From Annulohypoxylon bovei var. microspora (lineage: Eukaryota > Ascomycota > Sordariomycetes > Xylariales > Hypoxylaceae): a stretch of DNA of 64,000 bases. Positions within the stretch are counted from its first letter, which is position 1; the number at the start of each line of letters is the position of its first letter. The translations under genes were made by a program, and so were the position numbers. Positions 10,827 through 22,489 of the stretch are shown here, piece by piece. The stretch spans positions 62,001-126,000 of the forward strand of contig MU405279.1 in assembly GCA_022836615.1 (NCBI GenBank), in the 5' to 3' direction. Under the pieces are notes generated by a model that was given only the letters and a program-made list of their open reading frames with translations, was not told the origin of the DNA and ran no database searches.

Positions 10827-11295
10827 ATGTCGTCTCCAAGATTCCCTTTAGAATCTAGTTCGTTCTCCACGTTCGAGTGAGTCATCTTTCCTTGCTACCG
10901 CATGCATACGGGTCATATGTTTGCCTATCTCTGCATGCTTCTAGTCTTCTAGACGATCAATGATATTCGCCATCACGATGAGAATACGGGTCTACGGACT
11001 TACGTATTCGGAAACGGCTGCTTTGGTGTGAGTAACAATGCTTACGGAATGATGATGATGATCTGTGTCTAGGCGATAAGGTCTGTAATATCAAGTGGCT
11101 GGGAACGTCTCGAAGTTGCGACTACATACGTGCGTACGAGGCTCAACAATTTCGCAATGTCTGTCTTAGTTCTAAGGTTCTAAGCCAAAGCCAAAGCCAA
11201 CGCCCATCTAAAACATTCACCTCAGGTTTTGATCTTTGGTATGTTGGAAAAGAGAGACACTCCATGGTCGATTACGAAGAGTTGCCTCTCGATTG
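10827..11295 (+). other. Possible short spliced gene or noncoding transcript (weak)
   Basis: An ATG at 10827 opens MSSPRFPLESSSFSTFE and ends in a good GTGAGT donor at 10877. Downstream, the stretch 10949-11035 (TINDIRHHDENTGLRTYVFG) and then 11074-11295 are open and could be joined by a 40-odd-base intron, but the phase of the first exon does not fit the available acceptors at 10939 or 10948. Either the first exon is wrong or this is chance or noncoding. No homology recognised. Confidence 0.2.
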
Positions 11296-11874
11296 ATTGG
11301 CCGTCCGGCATGAAATGCCGAGAAAATACGACGTAGAGGCAAAAGACGCTAGGACAACCACCAAGATCTCGATATGTAGTATGCGAAGGACAAGCTTTAT
11401 TTCGTTGCCGCGGTCGTTGTTCTGCAACCGGTCTCTCTTTTCCCTTCTTTTGCTTAGTTTACCTACGTCTCATGTGTACGCTACTTGGGATGGATGTCGG
11501 CCGTCTAACTTGGCCGCCGAAGCGAAGCGCCCGTCGATGATCAGGCCCGTTTCATGATAGCACGGCCACAATAACACAGCTGAACAGCGTCGCAAAGCAT
11601 CGCAAATCGTCGTAGCTTGGGTATAATATGTTATTGGGCTGCCTCCCGATTTTTTTTCACGTCCTCATTTCTCCCATTTTCTGGTAGCACGGTATGATCT
11701 GAGGGTTGAGGGTTGATGATTAAATTGCGGCGCAAACACGGGAGGACTAGGACCCGAGTGATACTACACACACATAGCTATCGTGGCGGTGATCGTTGCA
11801 ACAAGTTCAGGATTGCTATTCAACGGCCTTGCACTGAGGTATCCCGAGTTACCACCCCAAACCGTCACCGATGT
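11296..11874. other. Intergenic stretch downstream of the VPS9-PX-BAR gene
   Basis: No supported gene. Short frames here have no family features. Confidence 0.35.
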
Positions 11875-14800
11875 CTATTCTACTATATCCACAAACGCCT
11901 CGCCGGTTGTACTAGACTCGCCTTCCACAGGATCCTTGCCAACGCCGTTTTCGATTACTGCGCCCTCCTCACTATTATGAACACCTGGTTCTTGGGTTCC
12001 ATTGTGAAAGCCCAAATCCAAATCTCGTAGCTTCCGCTGTGCCCTACGCAGACCCTGTAGTCGCTCACGCTCCAAGACGAGCATGCCCCTGGCGAACTCC
12101 CGTATAGCTTTGCGGCCCATACGCTCGTGCATATCCTCCCATCCCGCCAGCTCACTTGCTACCATCTGTTGCGTGTACCTGAGTTCCTTGCTTAAAGTAT
12201 CCACCTCGGTCTGAGCGCGCCTTGCTTTTTCTTCCTTCTCCTCGTTGAGCCGTTGGCGTGTTTCGTCAAGCAGCCCGAGGGGCCATCTTGTTGAGCGTGA
12301 AACAGAATTGTAATTGCGTTCTATAGCCTTACGGCTAGTTATAATTTGGGTAACAAGTTGAGGTGGCCGAGATAGGGATGTGAGTATGGCCTGGATAGTA
12401 GATTGGACAGCCAAGAAAGAATTATGGAATAAGTACGACGGGTTAGATTGTGGAGGTATAAGCGTGTAAACGTAAGCCTCGAACGCAGAAATATGAGTTT
12501 GCGGGACAAACGCAAGGTTGGCGACTTCTCGTGATACTTCACTTGCTGCATCGTAGAAGTCTATAAACTTGTTAGAATCAAAAGACAGACTATTTCAAGG
12601 GTGTACTCCATACCATTAGCAACAACGCCGATCGCGTTAGCCCGCCGCGCAACACTCTTAGTTGAATAGTTGACACTGCGAACCATATCTCGGGCATGGT
12701 CCACAAACTGCTCTACTTCGCGGATATCTTCTAGAGGCTCGAGCTCGTCCCTCACCTTCTCGGCTCTAGTCGCAGCTTTTAAACGGCTACGCTGCTCTAT
12801 CATATCCGTCTGTACGTCTGGCACTAGAAAGAACTCCCACAGCATTTCATGCGTCGCAAAGGTAGGATGGGCTAGGAGTATTTTTAAGAACGAGTCTGTT
12901 CGTATTTGGATGTCCTTCAAAACGGCTCTGGAAGGTTTTGATGGGATCTGGAACGGTGACCGTTGACTTGCTATTTTTGGTATCCATGACGCCGGGTTCT
13001 CGACTGAGAGTAGATTAGCTAGGCGCTCGAAGTCCGCAAAGGAGCGACGACACGTGGTGACAGTGTAGCTGTCACGATCTACGGGGGCGCCCGATTTGAG
13101 AACTAGTCGAATGGTAGCATCTTCGACGAAGAATGATCTGACGACACCTGTAATGCGACCGTCTTCGGCAGGAGACATGGTGAATAGCGTCAAGTCGTCG
13201 ATCTTATTGCGAACATCGTCATCCTTTGCTAACTCTACTGCGGTAAGACCACGCAGCTCCTTTGCGTACACATCCACTCTCGGATCCGAATACATCGCTC
13301 TGACCATTTCGAAGCGACCGTATTTACTTGCTACCATCAAAGCGGTAAACTTCTTGTCGTTTGTGGCATTGACGTCAATGTCACAGCGTACAAGAATCTT
13401 AATGGCCAATTGGTGATCGTTGATGATATGCAATAGGGTATTTCCCTTTGAGTCTACGTGCTCATCCAGGTGAAGTGGCTGATTGTCGCCCTGCGCATCT
13501 GTAGCCACTTCGAGGCCGGCCTCGACCATATCGTGATAATTTTGGTGGTCGTACGAGCGACAAAGCGCAAACAGTGGTGTTTGACCATTTTTATCCTTTT
13601 GCCGCCAGGGAAGCAATTTGCCGATGCGCGCGATTAGGGACGGCGCGTGGAATAGGTAATGTGCGACGCTTCGGCCCCGACTATCCTGCAAGGATAAATA
13701 ATTCCGAATCTGCGGTTCGGGAGTCGACGCCACGATAAAATTAAGAACAATATCAATTAGTTCGGTGTGACCGAGTTGAACAGCAGCGCTTAACAAACTG
13801 GTACCTTCGTTATCGCAGTCGTCCAGGATGATATTAGTTGGGAAATAGTCATCAAGTGAAAGCAAATATTCCAATACTTCTGCCCGTTCGTTTTGAACAG
13901 CCATCATTGGGATAGATTCTCCGAACGAATCCTCAGTCTGACACAATCGTTCAATCGAGGTATCGCCTTCTAGGCCACTTCCAAGTGTGACAACGCTCCC
14001 AGCTCTAGAGTGATAAGAATATTCAGAGCCACTTGACATACTCCTAGTATCCATAGAGACTCTCTTGATCTTCTTTATCGAATGTGTTGAAGAATCACTC
14101 GTTGCCTGGCTCTGGAACGGGAACACGTGGCTTAATCCTGATCCTTGAGAATAAGATTCTGATGGTGTGAATGTGGCCGAGGACCTCCTCGAAGAGCCGT
14201 TGACTATGCTCCAACTCACCGAAGGTGCATGGCTCGAGATCGGGGAGGCGATATGTCCTTCGTCATCGGTAGAGTCTGCATCTGGATCCATCATTCTCTT
14301 GAGTTCATCCATGTCGCCTCTGGCAGCCGCATCCCACAAAGCTTTATTCCGACGACTTGCTCTCCTTAAGCTACTTGAATCCGTAGACAGGTATGAGAGC
14401 ACTGCCTCGAATGTGCTGAGGGCGTAACCTATCTCGCCGCTATCTACATCGTCGATGAAGACAAAGTGCTTTATATAGAGTAATCGAGCTTGAAGATGTT
14501 TTACGCCAGATCGAATGAGGACGAATAAAAGCAGAGACACCAAGGTATCAGCATTGACGGTGATGGTAGGCTTTTCAGACGCCGGGTTAGATTCAGTATT
14601 TGCTTGACGTTGCTCAGTTAATTGCGTAGCTGCTTTCATTGTCGACAGCAAGATTTCCATCATTTCCTGTGGAGACATTGAGGAAGTCATCCTGCGAAAT
14701 TCATCGACTGCATGGCCGAGTCTAAACGTGAGTTCGTGTTTAGCTCTAGGGCCGCCTTCGATGAAGATGCCTAATTGTGATATGTCAATGAATTCCATCT

Positions 14801-15956
14801 GCCGTATTTTTGCTTCAAGCTCAAGATCATCTGGGCGCCGCATCGCAGCTAGTCGAGGCCATATAAGATTATGAACATTCTCGCTCACGTAACGTTCAAT
14901 TAGCCGTTCAACCACTGGGCCAGTGAGTTCGGTCGTCGCACCAAGCATGGAAAGCTGCTGCTTGTCAACACTTTGAAATAGGTCAATGGCGTTTGTTACC
15001 GCCGTCTCTAACGAGGCTCTCATAACGTCCTCATCATCCTCGGAGTAGAAATTGTCAGCTGACCGAGAGCTTTCCTGGCCATCTAAACTAGACCTTCGCG
15101 CAGATAAGCTATTAGTACGGGCCCTTTTCATAGCAGTCACGATAGGGCCATCAGGAAGGGGATCGGGGATATGTGTCGCAGAGGGCGGAGGGGGCAACGG
15201 CCTCTCGAAAATTGTCGTGAACTCCCTAAATAGCTTTTCTAATCCGGGCTGCATCTGTCTTGCGATCATCGGGAAATGATTTAAAAGATCATGAAAACTC
15301 CGAATTTCCTTCTTCCGTGGTAAACTCGGCTCGCCATTCTCCACGGCAGCCGCTTGCTTGGCTTCTGCAAGTTTCTGCTTAGCCATCCCCTCGGTAAATA
15401 TCGCACGCGGAATCTCTCTGTCTGCCCAAATGCCAATTATGGGCCGCGATATATAGTATATAAGCCATTGTCGCGGTTCGATGCTATCGGCGTACCAAAC
15501 AGAATCATTTAGTAATTGTGCTTGAGCAAGCGTCTTGAATCCTGTCACAATGGGATGTGTTAGACAAATCGCCAAATCGCCAAAACGAGCTAATCGCGTT
15601 GTTTAGAGCCTTCACTTACCCTTGTTGCTATAGACGAAGTTATCCTTGATGACAACACTGCGCCCATTTATTGTCGAGTATTGTTTCGGCTTGCCCCTCT
15701 GTTCGCGCAAGTTCCCGACGGTGTCCTTCCCTCCCGCAGCGGTAGCCGGACTGGGAATTCGGAGTACATGGCTTCCCAGAAAGTCTTCAGATCCTACAAT
15801 ATCTGACAGAGACAAGCCGCTTTCGGTCTCGCGGGAGGTAAGGAAAAATTCGGTGGTCGGGACTAGAAGGATGTGGTGGTGAACGGGCGTACACTGAGTG
15901 ACGAGAGGGCTTCCGGGTTTGAAGAAAGAGGCTAGGAAAGGATTCAAGGGTTGCAT
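11875..15956 (-). CDS. VRL1: VPS9-ankyrin-PX-BAR endosomal protein, Vrl1-like Rab5-type GEF
   Basis: Exons 15956-15620, 15541-12614 and 12560-11875 give 1316 residues; the introns are 78 bp (GTAAGT/CAG) and 53 bp (GTATGG/TAG with a CTAAC branch point). The N-terminal ~110 residues include HHHILLVPTTEFFLTSRET. A VPS9 domain spans about 300-500, with the GEF-type residues visible as the Asp of NADTLVSLL (~444) and Tyr of GEIGYALSTFEA (~485). Ankyrin-like repeats follow at about 650-900 (EGTSLLSAAVQLGHTELI; KGNTLLHIINDHQLAIKIL), then PX at about 907-1028 (YTVTTCRRSFADFERL) and a helical BAR-like region to about 1290 carried mostly by exon 3. This order matches yeast Vrl1, the GEF partner in the endosomal VINE sorting-nexin complex. 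Splicing of exon 3 is required: exon 2 alone would end in MEYTLEIV, which is intron. Confident in structure; orthology by architecture only. Confidence 0.88.
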
Positions 15957-16691
15957 TCAAGCAGTTATCTCTGCTAGAACTTCTCAACCATTCATCCTCC
16001 CCAGCCTAATGCCAGGATTTAGCTAGCTTTGTAAGTTAACGGACAGAGTCTCGAATGGTGAAAGGTAGCTTGGAGCTCTGGTCGATCGGACAAGGAAGCT
16101 CCTGACACTCTCTTCAAGTTCTCCAAGTATCGTATCTATAAGCTTGAGGGGCTTTAACGAGTCGCTAGGCGCAGGATCAATTCGTTTTACAAAAGCGCGT
16201 CACAAATTGACCGAGAATATGGCGAATCGGAAAGGTGTTCGTAATGAAGCTGTCGAGGTCGAACAATGTGTCGCATTAAGGGATGACGACAAGCGCAGGT
16301 CCACGGATAGCTTGGAGAGATGATCCCTGGCGTACCTAGTTCCTTGCGACTGACAAGGTTAGCGCTAATGTTGCCGATATTTATCCGTGATTATCTAACG
16401 TACCTACCAAGGTACCTTTCATTACAACAATATAATAAATCTAGAAATGGCAAAAGCTAATCCGGTGAAGGGTTTTAATAGAATTGGAATGAATGGTATT
16501 GCCGAAGTAGTCCTAGGTAATCTTAATGTCGTAGCTGCCTGCCTAGTCCAAGTTCAGAATTGATTATAACCTTGGAAGTCAGATACGAGGTTACCATGAA
16601 TTATCATGTTTAATTACATATACTGCTATTATGTATATTTCTTTTAGACTTTATGTAGACTTTCGAGGACTTTCATATTCCGACCATAATC
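15957..16691. other. Intergenic stretch
   Basis: Upstream of the Vrl1-like gene and downstream of the methyltransferase. It contains TACCTACCAAGGTACC near 16400. No gene seen. Confidence 0.4.
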
Positions 16692-17435
16692 CTAGAAATC
16701 TTCACATTTCATTGCGCCGATCAATAAAAACGTTGGTCTTATTGCTTCTTTCTCCCATGCTGGATTTTCCCTCAGATCTTCTCTCGTTGGAAGCCATTCG
16801 GTGAAGTCTGTAAGCTGGAGGCCATTACTTAACAGAATATTGATATAAGAGCCGATCGTCCTGTGCTGCTTCTGTACACCAGCTACAAACCAATTGGTCG
16901 TTCTCAATCCTTCTGCCTGGTAATCATCCAATGGCCAGAACTTGCGACCTGTTTTATCGTCCATCATGAAGGTTGGGTTTGACGGCGCAGTGTATATTGG
17001 ATGCTCGATGGAGAATACGAGGCGACCCGATGACTTCAAACTCTTGCTAATCTCTTTGATCAGGCTTGGGAGGTTGGCGAGATAGTGGAAGGTAAGAGAA
17101 CTAAAAACGACGTCGTATTGGTTTTCCCGTAACCTCAGTTCCTCAAGATCAGCTCTCTCGTATATGATATTGTCGTCGTTGGTCATCTCTCGTGCTCTAT
17201 CCAGCATTTTTTGAGAGAAATCGATCGCACGGACGGACGCCGCGTCGCTTTCCCTAGCAAACCGAGAGAACCAACCAAATCCGCAGCCTAAGTCAAGTAC
17301 ACAAAGATCATTGAGATTTGGAAGCATTGCCTTTAGTTGAGGCCATTCCCGAGCACCAGCGAGCCCTTTAGCTTGGCGATCCAATGTGATATACCTCTCG
17401 AAAAACTCGTCCTGGTCGTAGATATTCTGCGGCAT
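16692..17435 (-). CDS. Class I SAM-dependent methyltransferase (Methyltransf_11 type)
   Basis: A single exon of 247 residues. Motif I is VLDLGCGFGWFSRFA (about 45-59), the acidic end of strand beta2 is in AIDFSQKMLDRAR, and post-motif I is YERADLEEL. Motif IV-like DVVFSSLTFHYLANL and SGRLVFSIEHPIY follow. The start region IYDQDEFFERYITLDRQAKG is typical of small-molecule methyltransferases that are widespread in bacteria. The substrate cannot be read from the sequence. It lies upstream of a second, unrelated-looking methyltransferase on the same strand (461-bp gap). The lack of introns and the bacterial flavour make transfer from bacteria possible but unproven. Confidence 0.88.
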   Translation of the reverse strand: MPQNIYDQDEFFERYITLDRQAKGLAGAREWPQLKAMLPNLNDLCVLDLGCGFGWFSRFARESDAASVRAIDFSQKMLDRAREMTNDDNIIYERADLEELRLRENQYDVVFSSLTFHYLANLPSLIKEISKSLKSSGRLVFSIEHPIYTAPSNPTFMMDDKTGRKFWPLDDYQAEGLRTTNWFVAGVQKQHRTIGSYINILLSNGLQLTDFTEWLPTREDLRENPAWEKEAIRPTFLLIGAMKCEDF

Positions 17436-17896
17436 TTTGATTTTTCTCGGGTTTCGTAATCACCGTCTCCTTAACTCGTGATCTGTTAGCTCCCTATCAA
17501 CTTACATTAACTAAACTCTTCAAAAGAGAGGTTTAATGATATTTAATAGGATAGGCTATTCGATCTCACCTCAACTCATCCCAGTAACTCGATCAAATAT
17601 ATGTCTGGTTTTAAACTTCATTTTCTTCGTTGTGAGAATCAATTGCCGCTTTCTCACTATCAACGACCCCCGTACCCCGTGGCGTGCTTAAGTCTTAAGT
17701 CCTCCATCGCCCACAAATAGCGTCAATTCCCATTATCACAGTCAGCACTATAAAGAGAAAACGATGAACATGCCAATAAAATCAAGACAGGATGACCACG
17801 GAATTCATTATCACCATTTTCAACGAATCAGCATCCAACTGGACTGGTCGAGGGTGGGCGATGGCAATCACTACGATGGCTGTCTGGCGATTTATT
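17436..17896. other. Intergenic stretch between two methyltransferase genes
   Basis: 461 bp, AT-rich near 17520-17600; no gene seen. Confidence 0.4.
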
Positions 17897-18715
17897 CTAT
17901 TGGTCTAATCTCCTTCTAAACAGACCTCCGAACCAGCACGTAACACCAACCCATTTCCTGCTTCTGGGCCCTAACTTCTCCATCATGTTCTCGTCTACCG
18001 CTCTCTCATTAATCCCGGCCTTGTCTGCGTCTCCCGCCTTCACAACCTCTAGCCCCCATCTTCTAGCCTCCGCCACGACATCTACGACCGTATGTGCATA
18101 ACTCGTCGGCCGGATCTTCTCCCCCGTATCCGCATCCACGAATCCAGCTTGGCTTATCCCGCCCATATGGGCATGCATATTAGTGAGAAGGAGCACGCCG
18201 CCCGGCCTCAGGATCTGTGAGACTTGCGAGAAAAATGTTGGCAGCGGTACGTGCTCAACGACTAAAGTCGAGACTACGCCATCAACATGTTGCGCAAACT
18301 TCGGGGGTGATGGCGAAGCGAGCATATCGAAAACTTCCAGGTGCAGCTTGGGGATCCCTAGCGCCAGTTCTTGGTTCGGTAGACTAGTAGTCTCATCGCC
18401 TCTCTGCTGAAGTCGCGATCGCGCTACCTCGAGCATTCCCCTACTTGAGTCTAGCGCAACCACTTCCCCAATATCTGGGATTGTAAGGAGGAGTGCGGTG
18501 TTCCGGCCTGTACCACAGCCTAAATCCACTATGCGCCACGGCTTAGGAGATGTGATTGATCGTAGGAATTGCGGAAACAGCGTCTTCAACTCAATATTGT
18601 CGAGCGCTTGTAAGAAATTGCCATCTGTGTCGTAGACTGCCGCCCATCGGTCGTAGGCTTCAGTTGTAGGCAGGTAGCGGATGGACGAGGAGGGTGGATC
18701 TTCGGGATTAACCAT
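17897..18715 (-). CDS. Class I SAM-dependent methyltransferase
   Basis: A single exon of 272 residues. The N-terminus TTEAYDRWAAVYDTDGNFLQ is the usual lead-in of UbiE-like methyltransferases. Motif I is WRIVDLGCGTGRNTALLL (about 60-77), motif II is VVALDSSRGMLEVAR, and motif IV is VDGVVSTLVVEHVPLP followed by LRPGGVLLLTNMH. The C-terminal half ends in VGVTCWFGGLFRRRL. Similar fungal proteins act on small molecules, but the substrate is not deducible. It shares only the fold with its neighbour 16692-17435 and is not an obvious recent duplicate. Confidence 0.88.
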   Translation of the reverse strand: MVNPEDPPSSSIRYLPTTEAYDRWAAVYDTDGNFLQALDNIELKTLFPQFLRSITSPKPWRIVDLGCGTGRNTALLLTIPDIGEVVALDSSRGMLEVARSRLQQRGDETTSLPNQELALGIPKLHLEVFDMLASPSPPKFAQHVDGVVSTLVVEHVPLPTFFSQVSQILRPGGVLLLTNMHAHMGGISQAGFVDADTGEKIRPTSYAHTVVDVVAEARRWGLEVVKAGDADKAGINERAVDENMMEKLGPRSRKWVGVTCWFGGLFRRRLDQ

Positions 18716-20138
18716 ACTGAAATATTTCAGTAAAAACTAAACCGAATTCTCAATTTATAGAATATCAACAGTTTGGAAATTCTAAACTATTTGTAAAACC
18801 CTTACTTTTCTCCAACCCGCAACTCTCTTATGAGTCACCGGCTTCGTTGACCAAAGGGCGCATCACACATAAGTGTACAAGATAGGAGGAGATTGAGTAG
18901 AGCTAGATAGTAAGTGTGCAGATTGGCATCAGCTGCGAGACAGCTGCCCTGCGAACTTACAGCCAGGTAGTGATCTAACGCCATTGGTACTAAGATATCT
19001 ATTTCTCTTTAAGAAATACACCATTGATAGATATTCATGAGACTTATTAATGGGCTATCTCCAAAATTTACTTAAAACGAAAACTAAGATTGTACGAAAT
19101 GATCACTTATCTAGTCTCCGATCACTAGCATCGCTTAAAGTAAAAAACAACTTCCCTTTTCTCATCCCTCAAAGCTGTAAGGGAGCTAAAGGTACTTTAT
19201 CGGAAATGTTACGAAGGTGTCGATAGAATAGTAGTCATGCGGAGAATGATGCTCTATGAGAAGGAGTGGTACGATATCTTCTTAAGAACCTATTTTGAAA
19301 GGGAGAATTCAATGTGTTTCCGCGGACTTAGATGATCAACAGGGAGATATAATCATCTCATTTCTAGTCTACATGGACGAGGAAGAGAATAGGTTGTTTT
19401 ACTAACATCAAACAAAACAACGGGATTCAGGTTCTATTCAGCTGGTTCCAACACATCTCCCCGTTCGTATACCTACCTATGTAAATGAATGTTTTTATCG
19501 TGAGGTTAAGTTCCTACCTAAATAAGGGATATGGAGGCAAGATAGTTTGTCACTTCTCACAACCGATGATACTATGTTATGTTTATTCAACCCAATTATC
19601 TACTTACCCAAATACCTCCTATTAGCAACGTCCTCTAGAAGTTTCAGATGTTTGAATCACCAGATATTATAAAATATCGATCTACTAATATCAAGAGAGG
19701 ATCTCATCACTGTTACACAAACAAGGGGGCTACAGATGATTGGTTTGTTATAAATTGAACTAACTATCGCAATCAGTTTTAAGCGATCTTTATCGAAGTT
19801 TTTATTGCGAAGTTGATTATGTGTTACTCTAGATAACCAGGGTTAATTGCCTAAGGGCATTTATTATTAATATGGAAACAAGACGAGTATCTTCTATTGT
19901 AATCATTGATATTGGCTAATACCACGATTATCGGTTTTTACTAATCGAACCCCAATAAACTAGGTATATAATTCTACATATTCACGGATATAGACGTAGT
20001 ACTGCCCCCTGAAGTGTTTTGAAGATGTGTACCAGTAATTGATAGTTAAATACGAGGACTGCCTTCCAGTTTATAATACTGATCAAAGTTTTTATCATTA
20101 CATTCGTTTATAAGCCCATTAAGTCAAGAGGGAACGCA
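18716..20138. other. AT-rich intergenic stretch
   Basis: 1.4 kb without a supported frame. It acts as the divergent upstream region of the methyltransferase and the secreted-protein gene. Confidence 0.4.
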
Positions 20139-20624
20139 ATGCATTTCGTGTATCTTTTACTCCCACTCACAGTCGTATGTGGTCGTGGCCACAAGAAGCC
20201 GGACCACGGCCACCATTCAAATACAGCGGGATTGCCTAGCTCGCCATCTATGGACTTTACACCTTCGAATTTGCCCCCATTTCTATCTTCTATAGACGAA
20301 ACCGTGTCATATAGCAGCCTGTATACCGAGAAATCAGAAGTATTATCCACCTGGCCATTGTCTTCTAGCCAATCGTCCTCAACACAGACACCGTCTTCTT
20401 CATATACTCCATCATCTTCATTGTATTCCGCGGGTTCCTCTACATATGGGTTTCCAACGGCCTCACAGCCAAATACTGCATCTAAATCTAATCATACATC
20501 GGCATTTAAAACGTCTGAGCTTTCATCATCTACGTTTAAATCTATTTCGATCAACCCCACAACAGAACCCAAGCCTCAACACAAGTCCCCACCAAGGAAA
20601 TGTCCACGGGCTCACTCTAACTGA
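20139..20624 (+). CDS. Small Ser/Thr-rich secreted protein
   Basis: 161 residues in one exon. The N-terminus MHFVYLLLPLTVVCG is a short hydrophobic signal peptide, followed by GRGHKKPDHGHH and then a Ser/Thr/Pro-dominated region (LSSSQSSSTQTPSSSYTPSS) suited to heavy O-glycosylation, ending in basic KSPPRKCPRAHSN. There is no C-terminal hydrophobic tail, so GPI anchoring is unlikely. A cell-wall or secreted role is inferred; no family recognised. A complementary minus-strand frame at 20108-20350 is considered a shadow. Confidence 0.55.
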   Translation: MHFVYLLLPLTVVCGRGHKKPDHGHHSNTAGLPSSPSMDFTPSNLPPFLSSIDETVSYSSLYTEKSEVLSTWPLSSSQSSSTQTPSSSYTPSSSLYSAGSSTYGFPTASQPNTASKSNHTSAFKTSELSSSTFKSISINPTTEPKPQHKSPPRKCPRAHSN

Positions 20625-21116
20625 TTACGATATGGGAGAGGTCATCGTAAATCCATCTGGGAGAACTTTGGAAACATGATAACGCATTAAAATCTACACG
20701 GGGGGTGAATAGTGGGGAGTTGGGAGACATGAAGGGATGACATGTGTTAAGTTATTCTTCAGGGGCAAGGGGCTAATCATATTGAAGTCGGATTTATAAC
20801 TTACTTAGATGCTTACTGAATATTAAACTGGAAGAAGTTGAATTTGAGCTGCCAGAAACACGCATGTGAGATTTTATAAGAATATTATAACGTATTGAAG
20901 TGATTATGGTGTCAGGGACTATTTGTTGATTATGTAATCATGTTTAACGCATGATCTCTTTTTTTGTCTACAGCACCAAAGCTCCATCACAACATCAATT
21001 CTAAAAATCAATCCTAGTGGATGTGAATTAAATCAACATTTCGTTAAGATCAGGGGAAATTGATTCTATACCTTCTTTTACCAACTATTAGCCAATTCTA
21101 AGAAGTCAGATCAACC
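20625..21116. other. Intergenic stretch
   Basis: 492 bp, AT-rich, no gene seen; contains the 5' leader of the oligoribonuclease gene. Confidence 0.4.
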
Positions 21117-21746
21117 ATGGCAAGTAACGAGGCATTGATATGGATTGATTGCGAGGTAACACTCCGTTTTAATTGTGTTTATAATTGGGGCAATGAAACT
21201 GACGTACGATACTAGATGACAGGCCTAGATCCTGATCAAGAGGAGATTATTGAGATCTTCTGCATCATCACGACAGGTACACTAGATGTTCTGGACGAGA
21301 ATGGCTGGGGAACAGTGATCCATCAATCACAGGAGAGGATGAACAAGATGGACGAGTGGTGCACCCAAACACATGCGAAGAGCGGCTTAACGGCAGCAGT
21401 GGTGAAATCTAATGTGACTCCAGAGCAGGCAGCAGATGAGCTTCTCGCATACATCAAGAAGTACGTACCTGAGCGAGGCGCACTCTTAGCTGGAAATAGT
21501 GTTCATGCGGACCGAGCATTCCTTCGAAAAGAGCCGTATAAGAAGGTAGTCAACTACCTCCATCACCGAATCCTGGATGTCAGCTCTTTGAAGGAGGCAG
21601 CACGACGATGGTGCCCTAAAAAGGTTATTCGCAATGCGCCAACAAAACAGGGACTGCACCAAGCTAAAGAAGATATTCTTGAAAGTATCGCTGAAGCTCG
21701 GTACTACAAGGATGTAATTTTCGACAACGCCAAAATTATCGAGTGA
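21117..21746 (+). CDS. REX2: Oligoribonuclease (DEDDh 3'-5' exonuclease, Rex2/Orn)
   Basis: Exons 21117-21155 and 21216-21746 (60-bp intron, GTAACA/TAG), 189 residues. The active-site set is complete: D11 and E13 in IWIDCE followed across the splice by MTGLD, D112 in SVHADRAFL, H161 and D166 in TKQGLHQAKEDILES. HHRILDVSSLKEAARRW is the family-typical stretch. Oligoribonuclease degrades 2-5 nt RNA to mononucleotides; yeast Rex2 is mitochondrial and also trims snRNA and rRNA. The N-terminus here has only ten residues before the catalytic Asp, so no mitochondrial presequence is evident unless an upstream exon was missed. Confidence 0.96.
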
Positions 21747-22489
21747 GCAAACGAGGGAACAGGAGAAACTAGCAAAGGTTGAGGCTAGGGCTAGATAGTT
21801 GAATAAAATGACTCCTCCCAATGATTCGAATGAAAGAAGGCGAGCTCTAGCATTGATGCTATTCGGGACGCCATTCACGAAAGTGGCTGGCGCGATATCG
21901 GATGGTATTGATGTTACGCGATAAATACGGATTCAATAATTCCTATCATAGGCAAGTGTATTAGGTCGGGATCGCGTGGCAGATTGTTTGGCTAATAATG
22001 ACCACTGACACCGTCTAGAACATGGTGAATGCAAAGTGACTAAGGTGATTGATTGATTAATTAATGGTTTCCAATGAGGTGAGAGTTTCTCGATAAAGGG
22101 GGGAGCGTTTGCATGTGGTGTGGAAGCGAAGCTGCACTGTACATCTACTGTATATCAATGAGCGTTTTAGTGTATAAAATCCCGATTAAATACAGTGTGG
22201 ATAAGATTAACTCAATAAACGAGATTCGCCTCAGTGGTTACACCCCACGCGGAAATGAGATCACCGCGCTTGCGCTATTAGATCGTTTCTATTTGTTGTG
22301 ACCCGTAGCTTCTGTTTAACCCCGCCAAACGTCGTCATATGTTTTTTATTGATTCCCCTCATCCCCTGTCTCCTATTTTATTTCAAACTTCACAAGCTCT
22401 TTTTTAGTGTTGGTATATTGAACCAACAATCTTCTAATACTATCCCTTTACATATTGTCCATAATCCAAATTCGAAGTTGAGTTTCATC
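21747..22489. other. Intergenic stretch upstream of phosphoglucomutase
   Basis: 743 bp. The frames at 22113-22301 and 22298-22564 are leader or background; the phosphoglucomutase ATG lies inside the latter. No separate gene seen. Confidence 0.4.

Noticed and set aside
12339..12551. Separate small minus-strand gene between VRL1-like exons
   Set aside because: It is an alternative frame of exon 3 of the Vrl1-like gene, whose frame continues the BAR region.
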